From assembly GCF_000208745.1 (NCBI RefSeq), contig NC_030853.1:8624379-8688378 (forward strand): a DNA stretch of 64,000 nucleotides. Direction: 5' to 3'. The position numbers and the translations under genes were made by a program. Source of the stretch: Theobroma cacao (Eukaryota; Streptophyta; Magnoliopsida; Malvales; Malvaceae). Shown in pieces: positions 1-12,074 of the stretch (the first letter of the stretch is position 1; every line of letters starts with the position of its first letter). Under the pieces are notes generated by a model. The model was not told the origin of the DNA. It saw only the letters and a program-made list of their open reading frames with translations, and made no database searches.

Positions 1-1086
1 ACATTATAATTTTTCAAGCTTGATTCTCACACCATAAATCACTAATTCCTAATCAAATCACTTGAAATAAAATCAAAATCATCAACAATATTCTACATGG
101 AGAATTCGACCAATGATGGGTTATGAAAGAACATGAATTTTTCTTGCTTGATTTTCATGCTACACATCACTAACTAACTAAAAACACTAAAATACATTGA
201 AATCTAACCAAATCAAGCATCAAAACCTCCCTCTAAGTGTTTGGCCAGCAAGGGATTCATCATGATTTCATATGATTCAACCATGGAAAATAAGAAAAAA
301 ATGCTTAAGAAAGTGAGATCTCAAGCTTCATTGAAAAATCTTACCTTTTTTTCACTTGTTTTCTTGAATTTTCACACTTTTCCCTTGAATTTTTCCACCT
401 AGGGTTTTTTTCTTCCTTTTTCTTCCTTTGTTCTTGCTTTGGCTGGCCATATGAAGAGAAATGGGCTGATTTTGTGCTGATTTTTAAGCCAAATAATAAA
501 TGGATGAAAATTTGACACATGTCGCCATTCCATTGGTCCATGTGTCATACTTACCTATTAAGCAATCTCTCTCCACCACTTAAATTTCCTCAATTATCCA
601 TGATAATATTGGGTAAAATCCATGTGCTAGACAAGTGTTGGGTGGTGTAAAATTACAATTTTGCCCTTGGGTGGCAAAATGACTATTTTACCCCTATGCT
701 CGAAAAAATGTCGGAATTAAAATTTTTCACTTCTCAAACTCAAATTATGTTCTAAATAGTCAATCTTGATCAAAAACTTCTTCCAACATTCCAATTTTTA
801 ACCTCAGGTTGCAAAATGAACATTTTGCCCCTAGGTCATGAAAATTCCAATTTGACTCCAAATCGGTCCTTGAACTCTGAATCACTATTTTAAGTCATTT
901 TGGGGTTTTAAAATTCTCAATTTGATATTAAAATCTCTATTTGGACTAGTTTGAGGCTTAATTCAACTTAATTGTACCATTTGGTACATTGCCATCCTTT
1001 AACGATTTTCGAGGTACCCAAGTAAGCATATATGCATTCGTATGTAGGAATGGCATAATAAACATATTATAGAGCTGGGCTTGACA
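1..1086 (-). mobile_element. LTR-B family LTR, left end outside window
   Basis: On the minus strand this matches the LTR-B family seen complete at 27801-30750 and 57254-59974. It shares the CACCTAGGGTTTTT block near 399-415, the TTACC/TTTTGCCC blocks near 660-700 and 820-830, and the terminal TTGACA at 1081-1086, which is the reverse complement of an LTR 5' end. No open reading frame here has a recognisable product. To its right the sequence changes abruptly to LTR-A, so this LTR is inserted in LTR-A. The matching target duplication lies outside the window. It is probably a solo LTR like its relatives, but an internal region beyond base 1 cannot be excluded. Confidence 0.75.
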
Positions 1087-1556
1087 CTTAATGTTGCTTG
1101 TTCCCTTCCTATGTTCACTCATTGAGTTTGTACTCATGTTTTTTAAATTCATGTTTTAGGTTTTTCTTAGTCAAAGGTGATTGGACCCTAGGACAAGGTG
1201 CTATCCCTATCCATTGCTCGGTAGGTTTACCGTGATATTAAATGTTAGCAACCATGCCCAAAATTACTCCGCTGATGGTCAAGTTCTAATTACATGTATA
1301 TGAATACTTGTTGTGAAATGTTGAGATTTACTGTCAAATTATATGTATGTATATAATGGTTGATGATGTCATTATGAATACATGACTGGGTTTTATGAGT
1401 TGTTTTCAAAGGAATTGTAATTGAACATTTTGAATTTTGGATTCTAAAGGAATATGGATTAACGTATAAGATCATGTAAGTAGGCTTGCTTGAGCTTGGT
1501 GAGTTGAGCCCATTGGTCCCTTGCGCAGGTCATGACCCGGAAGTTGGGCTGTGACA
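1087..1556 (+). mobile_element. LTR-A (Ty3-gypsy Tekay-like) LTR 3' fragment
   Basis: The segment carries the LTR-A 3' block: TTGTTCCCTTCCTATG, then TCACTCATTGAGTTTGTACT, then the terminal block ending GGGCTGTGACA at 1546-1556. The same series is present at 16620-17120, 22780-23266, 32480-32954 and 35655-36148. Its 5' part is cut off by the LTR-B insertion on the left. It is non-coding. Confidence 0.8.
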
Positions 1557-2213
1557 ATTCATAGTGTTTGAGTTGTTTATTTCAATCTTATTCTTAACAC
1601 ATCTGATTGATTGGCCACCAATTAGATTGATAAGGTAACCTAAATAGAATTAAGAGAGAAAGTTTAGTGTATGGCCTAGATGAAATAGCATATGTTCAAT
1701 ATCAATTGCATGAGATGATTGATTTGATTCGCATGTGAGGTAGACATATATTTGCATGTAATATGCAGCCAATATTAAAGTCTAAGCTTAATGAGTCTCT
1801 TTTAATTTCAATTTGCATAGACATATAGTGAATTGGTTGAGAGAGATATTTTTATAAGAAACTCGACGGAGACTTATAAAAATATTAGAACTCTAAGTTA
1901 ACAACTTGAGCTATCTTGTAAGCAAAAAGAGAGTATAAGAGATTCAAATGAAGTGTTCAGGGGATATTGTAATTCTAGGTCCTGCTTAATTGATTATTTC
2001 TATTTAAATTGTGATTCTTGTTCTTAGTTTTCGTTGTTTTATTTTTTAGTAGTCTTAAAAGTTTGTTGTTTGGGTAAGATTAAGTTGTGTTAATTTTAGT
2101 ACTCAAAAAAAGATTTTTGGTGCAATTCTCTGTGGGATTGATACTCTACTTTCCGTTATATTACTTGTTAATGATAAGTGCACTTGCGTGATAAAATTGA
2201 AAACACTTATCAT
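1557..2213 (+). mobile_element. LTR-E (Athila-like) LTR fragment, plus orientation
   Basis: Reading plus, this has the LTR-E 3' landmarks: AGTGTTCAGGGGATATTG near 1952, TGTGGGATTGATACTC near 2131, and GTGCACTTGCGTG near 2178, followed by CACTTATCA near 2205-2213. The reverse complement of the same series lies at 14190-14509 and 23460-23600. No tRNA primer site follows it. The sequence instead runs straight into the 3' side of a minus-strand Athila-like protease region, so the LTR orientation is opposite to that gag-protease ruin. The left part is truncated by the LTR-A insertion. Confidence 0.6.
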
Positions 2214-2215
2214 GC

Positions 2216-4396
2216 CACTACTTAGTTTTGAGATGTGGTGGTGATGGCTTTAACTCAAGAATTGGTGCTTGGTCAATTAAAGGTGGAGCAATAGGCTAAC
2301 TTTTCCCAACTCATCAATTAAATCCAATCTATAGCAACTTTCTGTAGAGGAAAGATACTTAGTTGTATTAAGCACATTAAACTTAACTTCCTCTTCTCCA
2401 ACTTTGAAGGTTAGCTTGCCATTCTTCACATCTATGATTGCTCTTGTTTTAGCCAAAAATGGTCATCCCAAAATAAAAGAAATTTCAACATCCTTTTCCA
2501 TCTCAAGCACAATGAAGTCCACCAAATGAACAACTTCCAAACTTTAATCAAGCATCCTTTATAATCCCAATTGGGAACTTGATTGTTCTATCTATTGACT
2601 GCAAATAAACTGTAGTAGGTTTTATCTCCTCAAATCCAAGTTTCTTGGTAATAGACAATGGTACAAGTGAAACACTAGCACCCAAATCACACAAAGCTTT
2701 AGAAAATTCAACAATACCAAATAGTACAAGGGATAGAGAAACTCCCTAGATCCTTAAGCTTTACTAGAAGTTATTTTGGATTATAACAATGCACTCCTTA
2801 GTAAGTGTAACTTGCTCAAAATCTTTCAGTTTCCTCTTTTTGGACATGATTTCTTTAAGGAACTTTGCATAAGAAGGTATTTATGCCAAAGCATCTGCAA
2901 AAGGAATGTTAATGTGAACATGCTTGAAGACATTCAAAAACTTCTCGAATTGTTTATCCATTTTCTTTTGCTTCAATGCTAAAGGAAAAGGAATGACATG
3001 TACATGTGGCTTAACTTATGGTGGTGTGGATACTTCCTCCCCTTGCTTAACTCTGCCAACTTGCACTTACTTGCTAGAAGTATCCTCTTCATTAACTCTA
3101 TCTCCGCAATCTACCATATTCTTTCCTTTCACCTCATCAAGCTACTTAGCACTCCTTAAAGTAATTGAATTGCATTGCTCCATTCCTTCATCAACTCTAG
3201 GATTGGGTTCAAGGTCACTCGATAAAGTTTCTTGAGGCTTACTGTTGATGGCATTGGCAAGTTGATCCACTTGTGTCTCAAGATCCCTTTATGATACTAC
3301 TTGACTATGAATGAGCAAATTAGTCTTTGCCATGTATTGCATGAATAATTCTTCCATGGATGGCTTTTTCTTAAGCATAAGAGCTCTAGCTTGAGGTGGA
3401 AATCTAAGAGGAAAATTTAACTTTCCTATTGATAAAGATCCCTTATTCTTGCTCCATGAAAAGTAGGGTGATTCCTTCAACGAGGATTATAGTTGTTGGA
3501 ATATAGGTTGTTTTGCTGCCTATTGAAGTTTCCAAAAAACTACACTGATTCAGAAGTAACTAGACAATGATCACTAGAATGAACTTTTCCACACATGTCA
3601 CAAGTCACGAATGGGCTCTAAACAGCATGAACTCCCAAAGTATTGAGTTTCTTAGTTAAAGTAGCTACTTGTGCAGTTAAAGCATTAATTGCATCTAACT
3701 CATAAATACCAGCAACTCTCCTATGCATTGATATCTCAGATGGCCATTTGTAATTATTAGAAGCCATCTCTTCTAAGAAATCATATGCCTCACTAATAGA
3801 TGTTTCCATGAGTGCCCCATTTACTGCAACATCAATAATAGTTCTAATTGGATCCAACAACCCATTATAAAAAGTCTATATCTGTAGCAATTTAGGTAAC
3901 CTATGATGAGGACATCTTTCGAGTAGATCCTTGTATCTTTCCCAAGCCTCCACAACAACTCTGAATCTAGCTGCATGAATGATGTGATGTCATTCCACAT
4001 CTTTGCTGTTTTAGCTAGTGGAAAGAACATAGCTAAAAACTTCTTAACTAAATCATCCCAAGTAGTAATGGAACTAGAAGGAAGTGAATTCAACCAATTC
4101 ATTACCTTGTCTCTCAATGAGAAAAGAAAGAGTCTCAGTCCAATAGCATCATCAATGACCCCATAATGCTTGAATGTATCGTAAATCCCCAGAAAATTCA
4201 CAATTTGAGCATTTGGATCATCATTGGGTAGTCCTTCAAATTGCACTAAAGTTTGAATAATCTGAATGATTGCTGGCTTGATCTCAAAGTTATTAGCTTG
4301 TATGGTGTGTCTTCGGATACTAGAGTGAAGACTTTGCACAAGAGGAACAACATGTTCCCTCAAAAACTTGTTGTCTTATCTTTGTTGTTTAGCCAT
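2216..4396 (-). pseudogene. Athila-like Ty3-gypsy gag-protease pseudogene
   Basis: Read on the minus strand from the ATG at 4394-4396 (MAKQQR, then a stop within the first seven codons). An open stretch from 4363 carries a retrotransposon gag core with LPNDDPNAQIVNFLGIYDTF, SLRDKVMNWLNSLPSSSITT and WDDLVKKFLAMFFPLAKTAK. A frameshift near 3840 leads to the C-terminal part of gag. Further on, at roughly 2500-2900, are the Athila-type signatures PSYAKFLKEI, KKRKLKDFEQVTLT and the protease CDLGASVSLVPLSI (D-x-G-A). Reading continues with KNGKLTFKVGEEEVKFNV before it is cut near 2215 by the plus-strand LTR-E fragment. Reverse transcriptase and everything downstream are missing. Family assignment rests on recalled motifs, since no search was possible. 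Confidence 0.85.
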
Positions 4397-4512
4397 TGTT
4401 TCGATGTGAGTTTAAGCTTGTGAATTTTCTCTCCAAGTCTTCGAAAAGTCTTTTTGATTTCTGGATAAAAAAGGACAATATATAAACTTCTCACTCTTCG
4501 CATGCAACGACT
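4397..4512 (-). other. Athila-like leader segment upstream of gag
   Basis: Read minus, this stretch (ending in AGTCGTTGCATGCGAAG at its upstream end) is the untranslated leader directly before the gag ATG. It continues across the LTR-C-derived insertion at 4518-14077, so the leader resumes at 14083 and leads back to the primer-binding site at 14164-14182. This joins the gag ruin at 2216-4396 to the LTR-E 5' LTR as one minus-strand element. Confidence 0.6.
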
Positions 4513-4517
4513 GAAAG

Positions 4518-6537
4518 TGTTAGCTTTAAAATTATTATAGTTTTGATTATGACAAAATGATCAAATTTGCTTGAACATTATTTGAGTAATCCTTGACAAT
4601 TTCTTGAAATGATTTAACTCCCATACATTTGTTCTTACATAGACACAAGCTTGACTCTTGAAGGTATTGAACTATATCTATAAGCTTGTATGACTTAGGT
4701 GTATGAGTGCTTATGATTCTCATTCATTAAAGTTTGATTTAAAGATTAAAGGAAAATCTTGATGCACTCATTAAGGGGGAGTTTTGAATATCTTGTTTAA
4801 TTATGAAAAAGAAAAAGGAGAGAAGGAAGACTAAGTTAAATAGAGTTTGATAGGTCTTCATGTTTAATTTATGTGTGTGATGCTTAGTTACTTATGACAT
4901 TCTGCTGTGATAATTGCTGATGGTTAAGATTTGACATTCTATTGTGATAATTTCTGATGCTTAGGATTTGGATGCTGATGACGTACTTTTGTTATGCTTT
5001 TATGTTATCTTTGTTGGGTTGTTAATGACATTTGATTCTAGAATGGATATGGTTTGTTGATAATATGCTAATGATGGTATAAATGGTCATAATCTTATTA
5101 CTTATAACTGGCAGCTCTGCAAGCTCGTAAGACAATTCATGAATATGCTCTGTCAAATGTCTGAATCAATACTTGTTATTTTCATTAAGAAATAGATAAA
5201 AAATTAACTGACCTGCTAAGTTGGATAACAAAATAACTTGAAAAGATCATGCATACATTAAGGGGGAGCACACACTCAAGAAGAGAAATTCCTCATCTTG
5301 TGCAGAACAAAAAGAGCTAATAGACACTGTGCTATTAATTAAGAAATGTTTTGTCATCATCCAAAAAAAAAAAGGAAGATTGTTGGCTCCATAAGTTTTT
5401 GATGATAATAAAACATTCCCATTCATTTATGTCTAACTCTACTACTTGAGAGTGCAGGACAAAATGTAAGTCAATAATAAATTAATAACTCAAAAATGAA
5501 GATGGCTAGTTCAGAAACAGAGAAGACTTAGTCAACCAAGAAGTAAGTTAGGCGACTAAGAGCCTACTGCTAGAAATCTGGACTCCAAGACAGAAACAAC
5601 TTAATCAACTAAGAAAAAAGTTAGTAGACTAAGAGCTCACTATCAAAAATTGGGATCAGATGACAAAGATAACTTAGTCGACTAAGAGCGCAGTTAGTCG
5701 ACTAAGATCATTCTGCCAGAAAATTTGAATTGAGCACTAGAAGACGAAATAACGGCTAGTAATCTTCAACTGCTAGAATTGATTTTTCAAGTATTTAAAG
5801 CCTCTCCAACAATCAAAAACAATAGAGAGAAGTTATCTATAGTGATTTTGAGCTTAGAAGATCAAAAACCTTCTCTTTACATTTGTATTTCACTCCTATC
5901 CTTTGAAAAAGTGTTTGAGCTTAGCTTTGTACATCTTAGATTAGCTAGGTGATCAATTATACTTCATCTTTTCTTCATTTCTTGATTACTTGGAGTGTGC
6001 AAGGCACTCTAAGGGATTTATTCAAGCTTGGATTGCTTGATTGAGTGTATAGGTTATAACTTAGCCTTGAAAAGTTAGTTGTTAGGTTTTGGTTGATGCC
6101 TATGAAAAACCATTGTTGTAGGTTGTGGTTGAGCCTTTGAAAAACCACTTTGGGTTTTGGTTGAGCTTGTGAAAAACCATTGTGAAAGGTTGTGGTTGAG
6201 CCTTTGAAAAACCACTTTGAGTTTGGGTTGATCTCGGTAAAAACCATTGTGAAAGGTTTTTGCTAAGCTTGGTAAAAGCCATTGTAAAGCTTGGTGAAAG
6301 CTTGTGAATTTCACTATTCTTAGTGGATTGATTGGAAAATCCTTGGTTGAACAATTAAGGCAGTGGATGTAGGTCTTGGACTGAATCACTCTAAGTTCTG
6401 CGGTGTTATCTACTCTATTTTTGTTCTTATTTTCATTCCTTCTTTTCAATTGCATTTGTTCCCACTTAGAGCAAATTTTTGAAAGAGCCAAATTGTGCTA
6501 TTCACCCCCCCTCTAGTACATTTACTTGGGACCAACA
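4518..6537 (+). repeat. 5' LTR of the LTR-C derivative (2020 bp)
   Basis: Begins TGTTAGCTTTAAAATT and ends CTTGGGACCAACA. From about 5382 (TGTTGGCTCC) to the end, it matches the 1.06-1.16 kb LTR-C LTRs at 38875-39938 (+) and 49969-53754 (-, interrupted). The first 864 bp (4518-5381) are not part of those shorter LTRs. Instead they match the internal 3' region of the minus-strand LTR-C element at 53755 onward. A cluster of TTAGTCGACTAA-type palindromes lies at about 5530-5705. Confidence 0.9.
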
Positions 6538-6539
6538 AC

Positions 6540-6551
6540 TAGTATCAAAGC
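6540..6551 (+). other. Primer-binding site, initiator tRNA-Met type (degenerate)
   Basis: TAGTATCAAAGC lies 2 bases after the 5' LTR end. It differs at two positions from TGGTATCAGAGC, the site complementary to the 3' end of initiator tRNA-Met used by most plant copia and many gypsy elements. Intact forms of this site appear elsewhere in the window, at 17125-17136 and 56282-56293. Confidence 0.75.
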
Positions 6552-6595
6552 CTATCCCTCATTTTAAAGGCTTAACATCCTTAGGGGAGATCCAA

Positions 6596-7660
6596 ATGGC
6601 TCTAGAGAAATCTGTAGATGCTGAGGGTCAATGCATAAATATGCCTCCTCAATTTGATGGATCAAACTATCCTTATTGGAGTACTATAATGTCCATTTAT
6701 GTTAGGGCTTATGACTATGAGATAGAGGATGTAATTATCAATGGTCCTTTCATTCCTATGATCACAAATTCAGTAAATGGCGAGAAAACTCCCAAAGATA
6801 GAAATAAGTGGACAGAAGCTGAAATGAGGAGAGCACAAATCAACTTTAAGACTATGCACACTCTCATTTGTGCACTTGATTATAGAGAATATGATAAAGT
6901 GTTCATGTGCAAAAGTGCCAAGGAAATTTGGTAAAAATTAGAAGAGTTATATGGAGAAACAAAGATGCAAAAGGAATTGGAAGACAACTTTTGTGAGAAT
7001 CAATGCTCAACAAGCAACATGGCAAATGTAGATAAGGAATCAAATGAAGATGAATCCTCAAATCAAATTGAATTATACCTCATGGCTCTTGAAGAGATAA
7101 AGGTAAGTTCTTCATCCTGTGAACTTAATTCATATGCTTTTGATGAATTGCATGATGCTTTTAAAGACCTAGCATTTGAGTTTGAGAAAATGAATATGAA
7201 GCACAAGAAAATTATTTCCATACTCGATGTTGAAAATGAATTTTTTATGAAAGAAAATGAAAATTTGGAAAGGATTTTGATGGTTACCAAAAAAAAATTG
7301 ATATTTTGGAAAAAGAAAATTTTGATGTGAAGAGAAAATTTGAAGATTTATTAAATGAGAAACAAAAGGGTTTCATGAATTCCTCATCTTCCGTAATGAC
7401 TCAAGGCAATCATTGCACATTTTATAGTTATTGTTCATACACTTGTCCAATTAGAAAATGTTTACCTTATAAAATTAAACAAGTGTGGGTTCTAAAAGGA
7501 ACTTACGCAACGAGACTAACTTTCAAGGATCCAAAGCAATTTGGATACCAAAGATCAAATGAAAAATGTCTCTTGTAAGTGTGCTAGAGCATGGAGGAAC
7601 AATCCTTGAAGAATGGATGCTCTCTAGTCACACATAAAGGAAAATGGGTGATTTTTATGC
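6596..7660 (+). pseudogene. Ty1-copia gag pseudogene (with trace of protease start)
   Basis: Translation from the ATG at 6596 gives a copia gag N-terminus: PPQFDGSNYPYWSTIMSIYV, a WTEAEMRRAQINFKTMHTLI block, then KVFMCKSAKEIW. A TAA at 6932-6934 follows where the family has DKLEELYG. Reading continues as KLEELYGETKMQKELEDNF, after which the middle of gag is missing. A later part follows from 6965, with YLMALEEIKVSSSSCELNSY (the common MALEE/SSCDEL region) and a lysine/glutamate-rich coiled segment to about 7330. After a frameshift come VWVLKGTYATRLTFKDPKQF and, near 7613, a scrambled trace of the protease GCSRH motif. The pol region is lost beyond this point. Confidence 0.85.
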
Positions 7661-10600
7661 TAAAATTTTTTTTAATGAGAATCTTGATTGCTTATTTATT
7701 GAATGTTTCATTCATTTGGCTTGGTTTCTAAAATTGTTTGCTTTTCTACATTGAAAATTTGGTTACCTATTCTTGCTTGAATATTACGTGCATAATTCCT
7801 TAAGCTTTATTGATAAATCTTGGCTATGCAAATTGATTTGATATGATACATGCTATAAGTTGCAAAGAAGTATGAATCTAAAGATGGAGTATGTACTTAT
7901 ATTTGATCTTGAATATATCATCATCCTTATTTTGAGAAAATTATTTTATTAAGATTGCTTGATTATGGAAAACTTGTTTCTATAAAATTTCCTCATGTTT
8001 TGTGAAATTATTTTCATACTACTTCTTTGAGAAAAAATGATTTTTGAGCATAGTTTTGAAACATAAAGGTTGGATAATGTGATAAAAATATGAGCATACT
8101 TGATGACTTACACTCACACCTATTAAAGTAGCCTAAAACGAGAAAAATTGAGTTAAAAAAAAATTATCCTTGATTTCCTTGTGGCTAACATAAGTTGACC
8201 ATTTGAACAATCTTGATTTACATTCTAGAACTTGCTTGAATAGTTCAAGATGGTTGACAATGAGCTTGAAAATTTTGACTACCTTAATTGGTACTTTTAA
8301 AGTAAAATGAGCTCATATGAGAAAAATGTTGCCATTCATAAGTTTATAATGATTTATCAATTAGACAAGTTTGTTTCATGATGAAAGTACTTATTGACTT
8401 ATTCTTATTGGATGTACATGCTCGCTTGTAAGATTGAATGGTCATAAGGGCATTTTTGGTACATGATCGTGAGATATTTGCTAATGACCCTTGACATGGA
8501 TATACATGATTCATTATGCTCATTACACATTTCATAAATCATTTAAAGCATAATTGAACAAAATTGAGTGATATTGAGCTCATGATTTTTCACAAAGCAT
8601 GTCTAATCTTGAATGTTTCAAGTTGAAAAGTTTGTAAAGAAAGATTAAATCTTTACCAATTGATTATCCTCTTTTATTGAAAATGGTTTATTAATTTTTT
8701 TGTTTCTAATGATAGCATGGTTGAGAAAACTTGATTTGATATATGAATTGCATAAATCCCATTTTGCTTGATATTTCTCTCATGATTTATGAAATTGATT
8801 GAAAGGGATTTCTTCAACATGATCTTTAGTGTGATAATTTGACATTGATGGCATTTTTCAAGCAAAAGAATAGTTTTATTTGCAATGTTTGACATCCTTG
8901 AGATTACAATGATTTCAATAATATATAACTTGAACAAGTATACCTTATGTTGAAAATGCCATTATATCTCGTTGTTGTTGCAAATGAATGCTGGAATAAC
9001 CTCAAGGACATTTTTGTCCATATGTTGAAAAATTGTTGAAAATTCTAAAGTTGATGCTTATTATGCTTAAACATTGTTTAAATGCTTGTTGAACATGTTA
9101 TAAGTCATAGTCACGCTTCATGATGTAAATTGAATATGTTTGAGCATACTAGAGACATGATTCTTCAAATGAGCATTTCAACTTTTTAGCACTTGTGAAC
9201 AATGAGCAATAAAAGTCAAATTTTGAGTTCACATGTTTTTCTTGAAGGATCTTTGATCATACATGTCCAAAATGATGTTCTAAACATGGTTGAAATAAAA
9301 TTCTAAATTGTTCTCACACAAATCCATGTTTTAAGATCATTATACCTTGAAACATTGCATGTTTTGCACCTTTTTCTAGTTTTTCAATATGCAAGAATCA
9401 AGCATAATTGACTCCTTAGCATAGCTAGTTGACTTTTGTAGAACAAAATGCAAACAATGCTACTGGAATGATAAAAAATGGACCTAAGGGATATGTAGTC
9501 GACTCTTGAGTGCTCTAAAGCCAAAATGGACAAGTTTTGAGTTCCAAAATGTCTTTTTACTTTACATCTTGTCCATTACAATATTTTCTTCACTGAATTT
9601 CCTTTTCAAAGATGATTCTTGACTCTTAAAAACATGCAACATGAAATACTCTCATGATCATTTGGTGCAAGTACATGTTCTTGAAATTGCAACATTTGTT
9701 GAAAAATGGGAAAACTTTCTTGATTGCTTAAACCTATCTATTCCCAAGCATGGCACTCATATTGATTCCATAAATTCTCATGCATTTACAACAACAAAAT
9801 AGAAATATGAGAAATTGTTCATCAATACTTGAATTTGTTAATCCGATTGGATTTTCATGTGCATATATAGAAAATATCTTCTCATGAAAATTGAAATGTT
9901 CAAATGCTAATCTAGGAACAATTCTTGAAATATATTTTATGTTTGTGCTCAAATGATTGTTTCAAAATTGATTTCCTGATTATGCATACTTATTCGATTA
10001 GGATGAACTCATTGAACTTAATGAAAATATTCTTGGTTCATCTACTATATTGGTCAAGACACATGCTTACGTGATTTTTCATTTTGCTTGACCTTAAGGT
10101 TTAAAGTTTAAAACTTTACTTGAGCTATACATTTGAATATGAATTTAATTGTCAACTTTGATCATGGCATATATTGTGAGTTGACATAGTTGAAATTTAT
10201 TTTGAATATGCATTTAAATGTTAACTATGTCTTCATTGAGCCTTAATGTTTACATGATCTAATAATATTGTGTGCATCCAACTTTAGCTTATAGGTCACC
10301 ATAAACAACTTGACATGTCAAATAAAATATGGCCTATAGCTTTAGTTAGCAATGAATGCCTGATGTGCTTTGATTAAATATCTCTTTCTTGAATCTTGAT
10401 AAATGGTATTCATTGATGATTGAATGTTCACTTTGAATATATTTATGAGTTGAGTGCTTTACTTTCAATATTCTATAATAATTGATATCACTCATGAATC
10501 AAGAATTATTGAGATATTGCATGTACCTTGAACTTCAATGATTGCATATTTTTTCAATGGGTATATGTCTATATTGAACTCATGTTTGCACTTTGATGAA

Positions 10601-12060
10601 CAAAATTGGAATCATGATTAAGGAAAATAGCCATGTTATTTCTTGTAATCATGTTTGTGCTTATTTGATCATAACTTTCATACTTGATTGCATTAAATGA
10701 AAGTTCTCCTTGAATTGACAATTTCATATATAATTTGGAGAATAAATCTGGCAATGCTTGCTTCAAAATGACTTGGATGAATGACCGCTTGAAATTAATT
10801 TGGAAGAATACTTGTTAAAAATGCTTAATGATGATTTTTTCTTCTTCTTGAGTTGCTATTTTTTAGGGAATTTCTTGAAAATGCTTGATTAATGTTACTT
10901 GGCTTATTGATATTGAGAATAAATAATGAATGCTAGATGATGATTGATAACACTTGATGATAATTGAGAATGATGCTTGAAAACTAATGATACCTTATAC
11001 ATGCCTAGGAACTACTTTGCAAATACTTCTTGAAAATATGAGTATTTGATGCATGTGTTGAACATCTGTTCAATGCTCATACTTTTTTAGTTCCATGAAT
11101 ACTTGAGTATTAGAGAAATAAATTGAAATATCAATTTGAATGCTCATTTATTCTAGGCTCATGATTTCTTTCCTAATATTTAATCTATTGAGGACCTCTA
11201 ACAATTTGTGTTGAGTTTATGATTTCTTAAGGGGGAGTCAATCATTTTCCTTGATATCATGAGGAATTAAGATCTTCAACAACAAGGCTTAGTGAGAATT
11301 CAACATTTGGTGTTCTTCGCTACTAGTAACATCTTTCTAAACACCAAAATTGATATTTTGTCTTATATTGCTTCTCACTTAAACTTGAATGTTGAAATGC
11401 ATAATTGGTATCAAGCCTTAAGTTTTCTCAATTAGTGTCTAGCTTTAAAATTAACATCAAGCTTTATAATTGTCTCTTCTCTCTTGAGCTTTAAATTGAT
11501 CATATCTTTCTTAAATGTTTTGAGCCTTGAAGTTGATATGCTATAAATGCTTAGTGATATGGGAAGTCTTTACTAGTGCTTTACCGATTGATATAATGAG
11601 CTTTAAAATAATTCCATCTCTCATAATTGATATTGTGTTTTTACAAAAGGGGAGATTTTACTTATATCTATCAATTGGTATATTGAGCTTTAACACTTGG
11701 TATTAGAGTTCAAACATGGGTTATGTGCTTATTGAACATCTTTATGATCATCTTTGTTGGACTTCATAATTGTTATACGCATATTTTGCTTATAGTATAT
11801 ATTCAAGTGGTTAAGTGCATATATATGATAACTTTGTGACTTTATGGTTACATATTCATGGTCTTAATGCTTATATTCTTGATAGATTTTGCTAACCATT
11901 ATTTCTTGAGCTTAAGGGTTTAATGCTCACTCTTTTTACTCTTTTTGATATAACAAAAAGGGGGAGAAGGTTTATAAGCAAATTTAATTTTATGCATATG
12001 TTGAGGGGGCGGTTTTAAAATCATTTCAAATGCAAATTATGCTCATAGTTTTGTCATATC
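7661..12060 (+). other. AT-rich non-coding interior of the LTR-C derivative
   Basis: About 4.4 kb between the gag remnant and the polypurine tract. No open reading frame exceeds 90 codons, none resembles a retroelement protein, and stops are dense in all frames. The text is full of short variations of TTGAATATG, AATGCTTG, TTGAGCAT and GAAATTG, giving a low-complexity texture without clean tandem periodicity. Purine runs of the GGGGGAG type occur near 11230, 11645, 11951 and 12004. I see no RNA gene or inserted element boundary in it. Confidence 0.6.
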
Positions 12061-12074
12061 AAAATGGGGGAGAT
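12061..12074 (+). other. Polypurine tract of the LTR-C derivative
   Basis: AAAATGGGGGAGAT lies directly before the TGTTAGC that opens the 3' LTR. Its position and purine run fit the primer for plus-strand DNA synthesis in LTR retrotransposons. The ancestral tract (about 5365-5381, A-run plus GGAAGAT) is now buried in the LTR. Confidence 0.8.

Noticed and set aside
5975..6491. Minus-strand repetitive frames (NGFSQAQPKPKVVFQ-like), repeated at 13564-13895
   Set aside because: These lie inside both LTRs of the LTR-C derivative and come from short repeats with TGTGAAAAACC and GGTTTTGGTTGA; no gene support.
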